Shown: piece by piece, positions 49,926 to 57,413 of the stretch
How the letters are laid out: every line of letters begins with the position of its first letter
Position numbering within the stretch: the stretch's first letter is position 1
Assembly (NCBI GenBank): GCA_025210555.1
Contig: JAOARL010000036.1
Span: 1-64,000, forward strand
DNA from: Clostridia bacterium
GTDB taxonomy: Bacteria > Bacillota > Clostridia > Lachnospirales > JAOARL01
Length of the DNA stretch: 64,000 nt
Reading direction: 5' to 3'
The notes under the pieces: generated by a model
Told to the model about the DNA's origin: nothing
Databases searched by the model: none
What the model saw: only the letters and a program-made list of their open reading frames with translations
Program-made: the position numbers and the translations under genes

Positions 49926-51065
49926 ATGGCAAAATATTTTTTTACATCAGAATCTGTTACTAAAGGGCATCCTGATAAAGTTTGTGACCAAATATCAGAT
50001 GCAATTTTAGATGCTTATCTAAAAGGAGATAAGTATTCAAGGGTTGCTTGTGAGGTTGCAATAACAACGGGTAAAGTATTTGTAATAGGAGAAATAACAT
50101 CAAAAGCAACTGTAGATATTAAGGAAGTTGTTAGAAAAACACTTTGTGATATAGGATATAAAGATGATGAGTTTATGTTTAATCCATATAAATGTGAAAT
50201 AAATGTATTTTTAGATAAGCAATCTGAAGATATAGCAGGTGGAGTAGATAATGCATATGAAACAAGAGATAAAGAAGATAGAGAATTAGGGGCTGGAGAT
50301 CAAGGTATAATATTTGGTTATGCGTGTGATGAAACTGATAACTTAATGCCAACAGCAATAGAATATTCACATAGACTTACTAGAAAACTAGAAGAGGTAA
50401 GAGAAAAAGGAATCATTGATTACTTAGGACCAGACGGTAAGAGTCAAGTGACTGTTGAGTATGATGATGATAAAGTTGTAAGATTTGATACAATTATAAT
50501 ATCAACTCAACATTTAGATGGAGTAAGTAGTGAGCAAATAGAAGAAGATGTAATTGAAAAAGTTATAAAGGAAGTTGTTCCAAGTGAGTATATTGATGTT
50601 AATACTAAAATATACGTTAATCCATCTGGAAGGTTTGTTGTAGGTGGACCTGTTGGAGATGCAGGAGTAACAGGAAGAAAAATAATTGTAGATACATATG
50701 GAGGATATGCTCCACATGGTGGAGGAGCGTTCTCTGGAAAGGATCCAACTAAAGTAGATAGATCAGCTGCGTATATGGCAAGATTTGTATGTAAGAATAT
50801 AATAGCTAAGGGATTAGCTAAGAAGTGTCAACTTCAAATAGCTTATGCTATTGGAATAGCAAATCCAGTTGCTATAAATATAAATACATATGGAACTAGT
50901 GAAATGAGTAATGAAGAGTTAGAAAAATATGTAATGGACAATTATGATTTAAGACCATCAAAAATAATTGAAAGATTAAAACTCAGAAGTCCAATGTATC
51001 AAGTTACTGCTAGCGGTGGTCATTTTGGTAGGGATAGTTTTACTTGGGAAGAAATTCATAATTAA
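49926..51065 (+). CDS. metK: S-adenosylmethionine synthetase
   Basis: MetK makes SAM from methionine and ATP. The 379 residues include SESVTKGHPDKVCDQISDA, GDQGIIFGYACDET, the C-terminal GGGAFSGKDPTKVDRSAAY and TASGGHFGRDSFTWE. AAAAGGGGGATTTAGGT precedes the ATG. The 70-nt gap upstream is too short for a SAM riboswitch and shows no such structure. Confidence 0.97.
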   Translation: MAKYFFTSESVTKGHPDKVCDQISDAILDAYLKGDKYSRVACEVAITTGKVFVIGEITSKATVDIKEVVRKTLCDIGYKDDEFMFNPYKCEINVFLDKQSEDIAGGVDNAYETRDKEDRELGAGDQGIIFGYACDETDNLMPTAIEYSHRLTRKLEEVREKGIIDYLGPDGKSQVTVEYDDDKVVRFDTIIISTQHLDGVSSEQIEEDVIEKVIKEVVPSEYIDVNTKIYVNPSGRFVVGGPVGDAGVTGRKIIVDTYGGYAPHGGGAFSGKDPTKVDRSAAYMARFVCKNIIAKGLAKKCQLQIAYAIGIANPVAININTYGTSEMSNEELEKYVMDNYDLRPSKIIERLKLRSPMYQVTASGGHFGRDSFTWEEIHN

Positions 51066-51093
51066 AAGGTTGTATTTTAAGTATATAGTGTAA

Positions 51094-51122
51094 TTGACAA
51101 AAAATATGATTGGGCATATAAT
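51094..51122 (+). promoter_or_regulatory. promoter of antisense RNA 1
   Basis: TTGACA, 17 nt and TATAAT: full consensus at both boxes. Confidence 0.88.
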
Positions 51123-51127
51123 ATAAA

Positions 51128-51204
51128 TAGGTATAGGCGACTTGTGTATGCCTACAAGCTAAAAGGGTTCATTAAAAAAAGATAGCGTACCGGCTATCTT
51201 TTTT
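51128..51204 (+). ncRNA. predicted antitoxin RNA 1 (about 75 nt)
   Basis: Starts about 7 nt after a consensus -10 box. It contains a 7-bp hairpin AGGTATA/TATGCCT identical to copy 2. The variable segment AAGCTAAAAGGGTTCATTA (51156-51174) can pair with the toxin 1 start region (51297-51315) over 19 nt with two G.U pairs, covering the ATG. It ends at the GATAGC/GCTATC terminator with six T. The likely role is to block toxin 1 translation. Confidence 0.7.
51178..51204. terminator. bidirectional terminator of TA locus 1
   Basis: GATAGC/GCTATC stem flanked by seven A on the left and six T on the right. It can therefore end the + strand RNA and the convergent - strand toxin mRNA. Confidence 0.85.
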
Positions 51205-51220
51205 GTTTGAAAATAGAAAA

Positions 51221-51313
51221 CTATTTTCTACTGAACTTATTACGAAAAAACTCCGTAAATAAGTTGCTTAATATTCCGCAAAGAATATTAAGTATAAAAC
51301 TAAAAGGATTCAT
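51221..51313 (-). CDS. predicted type I toxin peptide 1, 30 residues
   Basis: ATG on the - strand, preceded by AAAGGAGGTGTATA, one of the best ribosome sites in the window. The 30-residue product has a hydrophobic stretch (about 4-20, including FSFILNILCGIL) and a basic tail (EFFRNKFSRK). This matches small membrane-acting toxins of Fst/par-type loci in size and layout. The mRNA would end at the shared terminator 51178-51204. Upstream, CCCCCGAAAGGAGG could fold and partly hide the ribosome site. A paralog lies 320 bp away. Toxicity is inferred. Confidence 0.75.
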   Translation of the reverse strand: MNPFSFILNILCGILSNLFTEFFRNKFSRK

Positions 51314-51412
51314 TATACACCTCCTTTCGGGGGTAAATATAACGTTAGCAGTAAGTTATCATAATGTCGTGGGAGCTTATATGAACTGCTGTTTTGATAT
51401 AATATAGTGTAA

Positions 51413-51441
51413 TTGACAAATTGTAGACTGAAATATATAAT
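51413..51441 (+). promoter_or_regulatory. promoter of antisense RNA 2
   Basis: TTGACA, 17 nt and TATAAT. It lies in the region upstream of toxin 1 on the opposite strand. Confidence 0.88.
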
Positions 51442-51446
51442 GTAAA

Positions 51447-51525
51447 TAGGTATAGGCGACTTGTGTATGCCTAGAGAATCCAAAAGATCAAACAAAAAAG
51501 ATAGCGTGCTGGCTATCTTTTTTTG
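51447..51525 (+). ncRNA. predicted antitoxin RNA 2 (about 75-78 nt)
   Basis: Same design as RNA 1: the identical 5' hairpin module (51443-51473), a variable segment, then the GATAGC/GCTATC terminator with a long T run. The variable segment AGAGAATCCAAAA (51473-51485) is exactly complementary to codons 3-7 of toxin 2 (51614-51626) and does not match toxin 1. Confidence 0.7.
51497..51525. terminator. bidirectional terminator of TA locus 2
   Basis: GATAGC/GCTATC stem with six A to its left and eight T to its right. It can end transcripts from both strands. Confidence 0.85.
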
Positions 51526-51540
51526 TTTGAAAATAGAAAA

Positions 51541-51633
51541 CTATTTCCTACCGAACTTATTACGAAAAAACTCTGTAATTAAGTTGATTAATATTCCACA
51601 AAGAATATTAATGAGAGAATCCAAAATATTCAT
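51541..51633 (-). CDS. predicted type I toxin peptide 2, 30 residues
   Basis: Paralog of toxin 1 with the same AAAGGAGGTGTATA ribosome site. The hydrophobic core is DSLINILCGILINLIT, and the tail EFFRNKFGRK differs from copy 1 by one residue. Most divergence is in codons 3-7, exactly the part complementary to antisense RNA 2. A TATAAT on the - strand about 20 nt before the ribosome site may be its -10 box; no clear -35 was found. Function is inferred from architecture. Confidence 0.75.
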   Translation of the reverse strand: MNILDSLINILCGILINLITEFFRNKFGRK

Positions 51634-51739
51634 TATACACCTCCTTTCGGGGCAATTATAATGATAGGGATAAAAAATAGTGGTGTCTTTATAAATGTAA
51701 TTAAAAGTAAATATTGTTATATAAAATGTAGAAAGTAGT

Positions 51740-51761
51740 CATTATTTTAATAGAAATAATG
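51740..51761. repeat. inverted repeat next to the recD2 -10 box
   Basis: CATTATTT-6 nt-AAATAATG, ending at the base before TATAAT. It may be chance in AT-rich DNA. Confidence 0.4.
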
Positions 51762-51784
51762 TATAATATAAAAAGAGGTGAAAT

Positions 51785-54010
51785 ATGGAAAACATAATTT
51801 CTTTTGAAGGGTCAGTAGATCATATAATATATCAAAATACAGAGAACAACTATGTTGTTTTTTCTTTAGATGTAGATTTTGAGGAGGTTATGTGTGTAGG
51901 TACTTTGATAGGACTTAAGCAGGGTGACTATGTTAAAGTACATGGTAACTGGAAAGAGCATAAACTATATGGTGAACAGCTAGAAGTGACATATTATGAG
52001 AAGATGACTCCAAATAATAAAGAAGCTATTTTAAAGTATTTAGCATCGGGAGTTATAAAAGGAGTAGGGGAAAAGACAGCGGCTAGAATTGTAGATGAAT
52101 TTGGACTTGAAACATTTAATGTTATAGAAAAAGAACATCATAAGTTGGCTAAGATAAAGGGAATTAGCAAAAGGAAAGCAGAAGAGATATATGAAAGTTT
52201 TGCTATTCAATATGAACAAAGAGAAATAATGATATATTTACAAAACTTTAATGTATCAGCAGCATATGCAATGAGAATATATAAAAAATACAAAGAAAAA
52301 ACCATAGAAAAGATAGAAAAAAATCCATATAAACTTATAGATGATATAAAGGGAATTGGATTTAAAATAGCAGATAGCATTGCTATGAAGATGGGAATAG
52401 AAGTGGATTCAGAATATAGAATAATAGCAGTAATAAAACATATATTAACAAGAGAGTTAAGCATAGGAAATGTTTATTTAACGCAAGATAACTTATATAA
52501 GTATTTAAAAGAGTTTGTTAAAGCGGATGAGGAATTATTTTCAAATATCATACTTGAAATGCAAATGGATAAACATATAGTTAGAGAAAGACTTGCGAGT
52601 GATGTTGTTATATATCTTTATGATTATTATAACTATGAGGTGTATACAGCAAGGAAGCTGGTTGATTTAAACCTAGAAAGTGAAGAACTTAAAAGAGTTG
52701 ATAGATATATATCAGAATTTGAAGCTCAAAACGAAATAATTTTAGCAGATATGCAAAAAGAAGCAGTAAAAAATGTGTTTAGAAGTGGAGTAAGTGTAAT
52801 AACTGGGGGACCAGGAACAGGTAAGACGACAATAATAAATTGCATAATACATATCCTTAAAGAGTTAGATGAAAAATATCTTTTAGCAGCACCGACAGGT
52901 AGAGCAGCTAAGAGAATGACAGAGCTAACAGGAGAAAGTGCATATACACTTCACCGAATGCTTGAAATTAATTACGTATCTGATAGTGAAAGCAACCAAT
53001 TTTTTAACAGGAATGAGGAAAATCCGCTAATAGAAAAGTATATAATAGTTGACGAAGTTTCGATGGTAGATATAAATATAATGTTTCATTTGCTTAAAGC
53101 AGTTCAGTATGGAGCTAAATTAATACTTGTAGGGGATGTTGACCAGCTGCCATCGGTAGGTCCGGGAAATGTACTTAAGGATATTATAGATAGTGAAGTA
53201 ATAAATGTAACTAAACTTAATGAGATATATAGACAGAAAGAGGAGAGTTCACTACCGTTTAATGCAAAACTTATAAATGAAGGAGAATATCCAGAGTTTA
53301 ACAAGAGTAAAGACTTTTTTATTGTAAGAAAGGGAAGAGCAGAGGATATAGCAAAAGAAGTAGTTAATCTTATAGTTAATAGATTGCCAACTTATGGGGA
53401 TTATGATCTTTTCGAAGATATACAAGTTCTTTGCCCAATGAAAAAGACACTAGCCGGTGTTAATGATCTTAATATATCACTAAGAGAGGCTCTTAATAGT
53501 AAAGAGGATGAAGAAAAATATGAAGTTACATTTAAAGGCATTACTTTAAGAGAAGGTGACAAGGTAATGCAAGTAAAGAATAACTATGATATTGAATGGA
53601 CTATTTCAAATGAATTAGGAAGAGTTCAAAATGGTAGTGGTGTATATAATGGTGATCAGGGAATTGTAAAAAGTATAAATAAGAGTAAACAGATTATAAA
53701 TGTTCTTTTTGATGATGAGAAAAGAGTGGAGTACGGTTTTGAGGATATAGATGAACTTACATTATCATATGCTATGACTATACATAAATCACAAGGTAGT
53801 GAATATAAGATAGTAATAATACCTGCTGTAAGTGGACCTAGAATGCTTATGAATAGAAATCTCCTTTATACTGCAGTGACTAGAGCTAAGGAATTAGTTG
53901 TAGTTGTAGGGAGAGAAGATACTATTAAAGGTATGATAGAAAATAATATGGAGTTCAAAAGAAATTCTACTTTGGACTTAAGAATTAAAGAGGCAGATAA
54001 TTTATATTAA
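51785..54010 (+). CDS. recD2: RecD2-type DNA helicase
   Basis: SF1B 5'-3' helicase of the RecD/TraA family, active in repair and independent of RecBC. Order: an N-terminal OB-like domain, helix-hairpin-helix motifs (ASGVIKGVGEKTAARIVDEF, then KIKGISKRKAEEI), Walker A TGGPGTGKTTIIN (about 340), Walker B IIVDEVSMVD, VGDVDQLPSVGPGN and the C-terminal motif TIHKSQGSEYKIVIIP with NLLYTAVTRAK. Length 741 residues is normal for RecD2. A TATAAT about 20 nt upstream abuts an 8-bp inverted repeat. AGAGGTGA ribosome site. Confidence 0.95.
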   Translation: MENIISFEGSVDHIIYQNTENNYVVFSLDVDFEEVMCVGTLIGLKQGDYVKVHGNWKEHKLYGEQLEVTYYEKMTPNNKEAILKYLASGVIKGVGEKTAARIVDEFGLETFNVIEKEHHKLAKIKGISKRKAEEIYESFAIQYEQREIMIYLQNFNVSAAYAMRIYKKYKEKTIEKIEKNPYKLIDDIKGIGFKIADSIAMKMGIEVDSEYRIIAVIKHILTRELSIGNVYLTQDNLYKYLKEFVKADEELFSNIILEMQMDKHIVRERLASDVVIYLYDYYNYEVYTARKLVDLNLESEELKRVDRYISEFEAQNEIILADMQKEAVKNVFRSGVSVITGGPGTGKTTIINCIIHILKELDEKYLLAAPTGRAAKRMTELTGESAYTLHRMLEINYVSDSESNQFFNRNEENPLIEKYIIVDEVSMVDINIMFHLLKAVQYGAKLILVGDVDQLPSVGPGNVLKDIIDSEVINVTKLNEIYRQKEESSLPFNAKLINEGEYPEFNKSKDFFIVRKGRAEDIAKEVVNLIVNRLPTYGDYDLFEDIQVLCPMKKTLAGVNDLNISLREALNSKEDEEKYEVTFKGITLREGDKVMQVKNNYDIEWTISNELGRVQNGSGVYNGDQGIVKSINKSKQIINVLFDDEKRVEYGFEDIDELTLSYAMTIHKSQGSEYKIVIIPAVSGPRMLMNRNLLYTAVTRAKELVVVVGREDTIKGMIENNMEFKRNSTLDLRIKEADNLY

Positions 54011-54012
54011 TT

Positions 54013-54038
54013 AAACCAGCTATTTAGCTGGTTTTTTT
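54013..54038 (+). terminator. terminator after recD2
   Basis: AAACCAGCT/AGCTGGTTT hairpin followed by T. Confidence 0.92.
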
Positions 54039-54087
54039 GAATGTAGATATAAATAAACAAAATAAATAAATTTTTCTGAAAATACCA

Positions 54088-54117
54088 TTGACAGACTATT
54101 TATATATTTCATATAAT
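54088..54117 (+). promoter_or_regulatory. promoter of the 54202 gene, with shared upstream element
   Basis: TTGACA, 18 nt and TATAAT. TTCTGAAAA lies exactly 5 nt before the -35 box, and TATAATTAAATCACG continues downstream. Both flanks match the promoter at 56115. Confidence 0.82.
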
Positions 54118-54201
54118 TAAATCACGTACGAAATTTGAAGAGGGCATATACTAGTTCTAAAACATCAGATCTTCATTCAATAAATTAATGGAGTGGTATA
54201 A

Positions 54202-55494
54202 ATGAATGTATCAGAATGTATAGTTGGAAACAAGCATGTTGAAGGCAAACTTCCAGAGTGTGGAACAGTTTGTTGTGGAAATCAAGAAGTTAAAAGTCAA
54301 ATTGCAAGAAATGTAAAAGGTGTTAACAAAAAAATAGGTAAAGAAAGTAGTAAAGTGCAAGGTGAGAGTAAGCTAGTAGAAGAACCTAAGAAAGTTAGAA
54401 ATACTCATTATGATCCAAATCATAATAGTTACGGTACTGACAAGACAGAGGCTAAAAAAGCATATGATAGAGCGGTAGTTGCAAATGATTATGCTAAAGC
54501 AGCTGATATAGAGAAGAAAAACAATATTACAGTAGAAAAAGCTGGAGTGAAAAAGGTTAAGTTTAGTGGAGATAGGGAAACTATAAGAACAGGATACATT
54601 GATTCAAAAGATCATCCTGATTATGATGAAATTGATTTTATGCATGCTGAAGCATTAAAACTTAATCAAACTAATGAAATTAAAGAAGAAAAAACAGAAG
54701 AAGAAGTTTATAATCAGTGGTTAGAAGAAGTTAATGAAACAGCTAAAGAAATAGAAGAAGAGCAAAAAAAGGAAGCAGAAAAAGCTGATGTTGAATATTT
54801 AAAAGATATGGAGAAATTTGTAACAGAAGATTATTATTATGAAAAATATCAAGATGATATAGAAGTAAATAGTAAAAAGAAAAAACATATCGATATGCTC
54901 TCTAAAAAAAGAAGTATAAGAAGAGCTTTAAGCTTAGAATCAGATCAAGGCGATGAAAAAGCAAAGAAACTAATGGAAAAATATGGGATAAAAGAAGAAC
55001 AAATAGTATTAGGTAAACTAATTTCTAAAGGGGTAGTTAGAAGGGTTTTTGAATCTTTAAAAGCTGGAGACTTTGAAACTGTTAGTAGAATAATGAACAA
55101 ATATAAAAATCCAGAATTTATAAAAACTAATACTAGAGCAACTATTAGAAAAGAAGAAGAAAATGTATTTGGAAATTTTCCATATGAAGGAATTCTTGAT
55201 ATAGAAGCAAGTGAAAAAGTTATTAGTAATGAATATGAACTTGCTAAAAGAATGGACTTAGATAAAACTAATGCTGCAAAAGAAGCGGAAAATAAAAAGA
55301 ATGAAATTATATCAGAAGAAGAATTAGCATTTGAAAAAAATATAGCAGCATATAATGAAGAATATGATAAAAAATTAGTAGCTAAATATAAAAATGATCC
55401 AGATAATCAAAGAGATCCAATGGAAGCAATTACAAGACCAATATACATTAAAGGTATGAGTATAGATGAAATAAACGAAGAGTTCTGTAGTTAA
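54202..55494 (+). CDS. highly charged orphan protein, 430 residues
   Basis: No family is recognised. The N-terminus has a cysteine-containing stretch (ECIVGNKHVEGKLPECGTVC), and the rest is very rich in Lys/Glu and probably coiled (EETAKEIEEEQKKEAEKADV and similar). There is no signal peptide or membrane segment. Short motifs such as HYDPNHNSYGTDK and IYIKGMSIDEINEEFCS stand out. It has its own promoter with a 78-nt leader, a GGAGTGG site and a large palindromic hairpin downstream. It opens a cluster of orphan small genes that ends with an amidoligase-family gene. Confidence 0.72.
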   Translation: MNVSECIVGNKHVEGKLPECGTVCCGNQEVKSQIARNVKGVNKKIGKESSKVQGESKLVEEPKKVRNTHYDPNHNSYGTDKTEAKKAYDRAVVANDYAKAADIEKKNNITVEKAGVKKVKFSGDRETIRTGYIDSKDHPDYDEIDFMHAEALKLNQTNEIKEEKTEEEVYNQWLEEVNETAKEIEEEQKKEAEKADVEYLKDMEKFVTEDYYYEKYQDDIEVNSKKKKHIDMLSKKRSIRRALSLESDQGDEKAKKLMEKYGIKEEQIVLGKLISKGVVRRVFESLKAGDFETVSRIMNKYKNPEFIKTNTRATIRKEEENVFGNFPYEGILDIEASEKVISNEYELAKRMDLDKTNAAKEAENKKNEIISEEELAFEKNIAAYNEEYDKKLVAKYKNDPDNQRDPMEAITRPIYIKGMSIDEINEEFCS

Positions 55495-55511
55495 AAATTA
55501 ATAATAATAAA

Positions 55512-55551
55512 AGGTAATAAAATACACCTTATAAGGTGTATTTTATTACCT
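55512..55551. repeat. 40-bp perfect palindrome, probable terminator
   Basis: Two 20-nt arms, 55512-55531 and 55532-55551, are exact reverse complements with no spacer. The inner part ATACACCTTATAAGGTGTAT followed by TTTATT can act as a terminator for the 54202 gene. The full cruciform length is unusual here. Confidence 0.85.
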
Positions 55552-55574
55552 AAAAGTATACGAGGGTGATGATG

Positions 55575-55799
55575 ATGGCAAAAGGCAAGGAAAGAAATAC
55601 CAAAGTAATAACAGCAAAATATAAGCTTGATCAAGGAATAAAATTAAATAATAAGGATTTAATAAAATTAAAGTATTCTCATTTTGATTCGTTTGGGTAT
55701 GAGACGCCTGCTTTAACTGAGGCATTTAATAAAATTTCAAGTCAAAGAATACAAGAGCAGGAAGAAGTAGTAATAGAAAATGGTGAATTGGCTAGATAA
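55575..55799 (+). CDS. orphan small protein A, 74 residues
   Basis: ATG 55575 is the last of three consecutive ATG codons behind GAGGGTG; the earlier two or a GTG at 55566 are possible. The protein resembles its downstream neighbour. Here: KLDQGIKLNNKDLIKLKY, then FGYETPALTEAFNKISSQRI. There: KVIKGEVLTNRDIEVLEKI, then YETEKMTNLFDVVVKQRI. It is soluble, with no known domain. Confidence 0.65.
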   Translation: MAKGKERNTKVITAKYKLDQGIKLNNKDLIKLKYSHFDSFGYETPALTEAFNKISSQRIQEQEEVVIENGELAR

Positions 55800-55825
55800 T
55801 GAGGAGCTAGAAAGAAGGAGCTTTT

Positions 55826-56077
55826 ATGGATGCAGAAATAAAAATAGAATCAGCAGCTATGAGAAAGGTTATAAAAGGAGAAGTATTAACAAATAGAGAT
55901 ATTGAAGTTCTAGAAAAAATAGGTGTTAGTGGAATAACTTATGAAACAGAAAAAATGACAAATTTGTTTGATGTAGTAGTTAAACAAAGGATTGAAAAAG
56001 AAAAAAATATTACTAATATCAACATAAATAAGAGTTTTATAATGAATGAAGTTAATGTTTTAGGATTAGAAATTTAA
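55826..56077 (+). CDS. orphan small protein B, 83 residues, paralog of protein A
   Basis: ATG follows AAGAAGGAG by 5 nt. The shared pattern with protein A is G-x-x-L-x-N-x-D, then YET, LT/MT, F, and QRI-x-x-E, at the same spacing. The C-terminal tail (NININKSFIMNEVNVLGLEI) is distinct. No known domain, signal or membrane segment. It is separated by 26 nt from protein A and is probably co-transcribed with it. Confidence 0.65.
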   Translation: MDAEIKIESAAMRKVIKGEVLTNRDIEVLEKIGVSGITYETEKMTNLFDVVVKQRIEKEKNITNININKSFIMNEVNVLGLEI

Positions 56078-56114
56078 TTCATAAAATAAAGTTTGAAAAA
56101 TTCTGAAAAATGTA

Positions 56115-56143
56115 TTGACAAATTGAAAGAATTTTCATATAAT
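56115..56143 (+). promoter_or_regulatory. promoter of orphan gene 56184, with shared upstream element
   Basis: TTGACA, 17 nt and TATAAT. TTCTGAAAA (56101-56109) lies 5 nt before the -35 box and TTTAATCACG follows the -10. This is nearly identical in layout to the promoter at 54088. Confidence 0.85.
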
Positions 56144-56183
56144 TTAATCACGCTTTACAAAAAAATAACTGGAGGAATAAATA

Positions 56184-56396
56184 ATGAATGATATCAAAGT
56201 AGGAATGCAATCAGAAATAGATGTAATATTCAGTTTTACACATGTAGAAAAGAAAGAATATGAAAAAAGCGACATAAGAGCAGGGATGCAACCAGCTCAA
56301 GAACGTCGTTTTACGTTTGATGAGAATGAGGCATCTAAAAAATATGGATTTACGCCTTGCTGGAAAGTGGAAGAAGAAACTTCACTAGAAGCATAA
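56184..56396 (+). CDS. orphan small protein, 70 residues
   Basis: A monocistronic gene with a strong promoter, a TGGAGGAATAAATA ribosome site and a terminator. It is soluble and charged, with KVGMQSEIDVIFSFTHVEKK, a repeat-like RAGMQPAQERRFTFDENEA and a C-terminal YGFTPCWKVEEETSLEA containing one Cys. No family is recognised. It lies directly before the amidoligase-family gene and could be a partner or substrate (inference only). Confidence 0.7.
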   Translation: MNDIKVGMQSEIDVIFSFTHVEKKEYEKSDIRAGMQPAQERRFTFDENEASKKYGFTPCWKVEEETSLEA

Positions 56397-56421
56397 ATTG
56401 AAATATTTGAATAATAGATAA

Positions 56422-56449
56422 ATTGCACACGAAAGTGTGCGATTTTTTT
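56422..56449 (+). terminator. terminator after orphan gene 56184
   Basis: GCACAC-GAAA-GTGTGC hairpin with a GNRA-type loop, then T7. Amidoligase expression may depend on read-through. Confidence 0.93.
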
Positions 56450-56470
56450 AAAAAACTAGGGGTGGTTTTA

Positions 56471-57319
56471 ATGAATGGATTATTAACTACGACTGTTGGA
56501 TTTGAGCTAGAAGGTACTAATGTAACTAGAAAGAAAGTTGCAGAAGTTGTTAATAGTGTTATAAGAGGAACAATAAATGAGAAAATATCTAAAGAACAAG
56601 AGCCTGAGAGCGTTAAAATGGCACTAGATAACATGGGTGTTATTAGAGATGCTAATTACTATGAGTATAAAGAACATATGGATGTTGATGTTTATGATAT
56701 AGTAGGTGAAAAAACATGGAAGGTAGTAGAAGATTTTAGTATTTATCCAAGTTATGGAATGGATAGATGTTTTGAAGTCGTTACGCCTGTTATTAGTGAG
56801 GAAAAAGATTTAAGCAAACTTTGGAAAATAATGAGAAGATTAAACAAAGTTAAAGCCTTAACTAATGATTCTTGTGGAATGCATATGCATATAGGTATAG
56901 ATGACCCCAATCATGTTAAAAAATTTATAATGGGAATTTATGAAAATCAAGATTATTTAATTAAGAAGTTTACTAGAAATGAGAATAGATTAGAACGATT
57001 TGCAAAACCTTTTGAAGGTAAAGAAATAGATGAGTTAAAAAATAAAGATGTGAGATGTTTTGAAGATATATTAACCGTATTTACAACTAAAGAAGATATG
57101 TATGATTATTCAAACAAAGATACTAAACATAGAATATTAGGATTAAATTCATTAGTAGCAGGACATGTTGAATATAGAGCTTCTGACGGTACTGTGGAAG
57201 AAACAGTTGCAAAAAGTTTATTTGAAGATATAACATATATATATGAAGAAACAAAGAATAATAGTAATTCAACAATTGTATTCCCTACGTATGAAGAGGT
57301 TGTAGTTTATGGAAAATGA
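56471..57319 (+). CDS. amidoligase-family protein
   Basis: This 282-residue protein matches the glutamine-synthetase-fold amidoligase family. It begins TVGFELEGT (about 8-16), then has a CFEVVTPVI strand (about 100-108), the metal/ATP-site stretch NDSCGMHMHIG (about 133-143) and the C-terminal HVEYRASDGT (about 232-241). The usual E, H and R ligands are present. Family members form amide bonds on peptides, proteins or wall components; this substrate is unknown. ATG 56471 follows AGGGGTGG. An upstream TTG lies inside the terminator and is rejected. Confidence 0.82.
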   Translation: MNGLLTTTVGFELEGTNVTRKKVAEVVNSVIRGTINEKISKEQEPESVKMALDNMGVIRDANYYEYKEHMDVDVYDIVGEKTWKVVEDFSIYPSYGMDRCFEVVTPVISEEKDLSKLWKIMRRLNKVKALTNDSCGMHMHIGIDDPNHVKKFIMGIYENQDYLIKKFTRNENRLERFAKPFEGKEIDELKNKDVRCFEDILTVFTTKEDMYDYSNKDTKHRILGLNSLVAGHVEYRASDGTVEETVAKSLFEDITYIYEETKNNSNSTIVFPTYEEVVVYGK

Positions 57320-57349
57320 GAACTTATATAATATATGAGTTCTTTTTTT
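57319..57349 (+). terminator. terminator after the amidoligase gene
   Basis: AGAACTTATAT/ATATGAGTTCT-type stem followed by seven T. Confidence 0.82.
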
Positions 57350-57413
57350 ATTGCAACTAAACAGTTCGTATAATATGTATTTACTTTAAGTTATTAAGTA
57401 GTAACTTAATAAT

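Larger units (their letters stand above)
51081..51655. repeat. tandem duplication of a toxin/antisense-RNA locus (period about 320 bp)
   Basis: Copy 1 spans about 51081-51334 and copy 2 about 51402-51655. Matching landmarks are offset by 319-320 bp: promoters 51094 and 51413, hairpins 51124 and 51443, toxin starts 51313 and 51633. Identity is high except in the pairing segments and the first toxin codons. Confidence 0.88.

Noticed and set aside
51207-51661. Two + strand 66-codon ORFs and one - strand 60-codon ORF over the TA loci
   Set aside because: They run antisense or across toxin genes and terminators, and start at non-ATG codons without ribosome sites. Their similarity to each other only reflects the tandem duplication.
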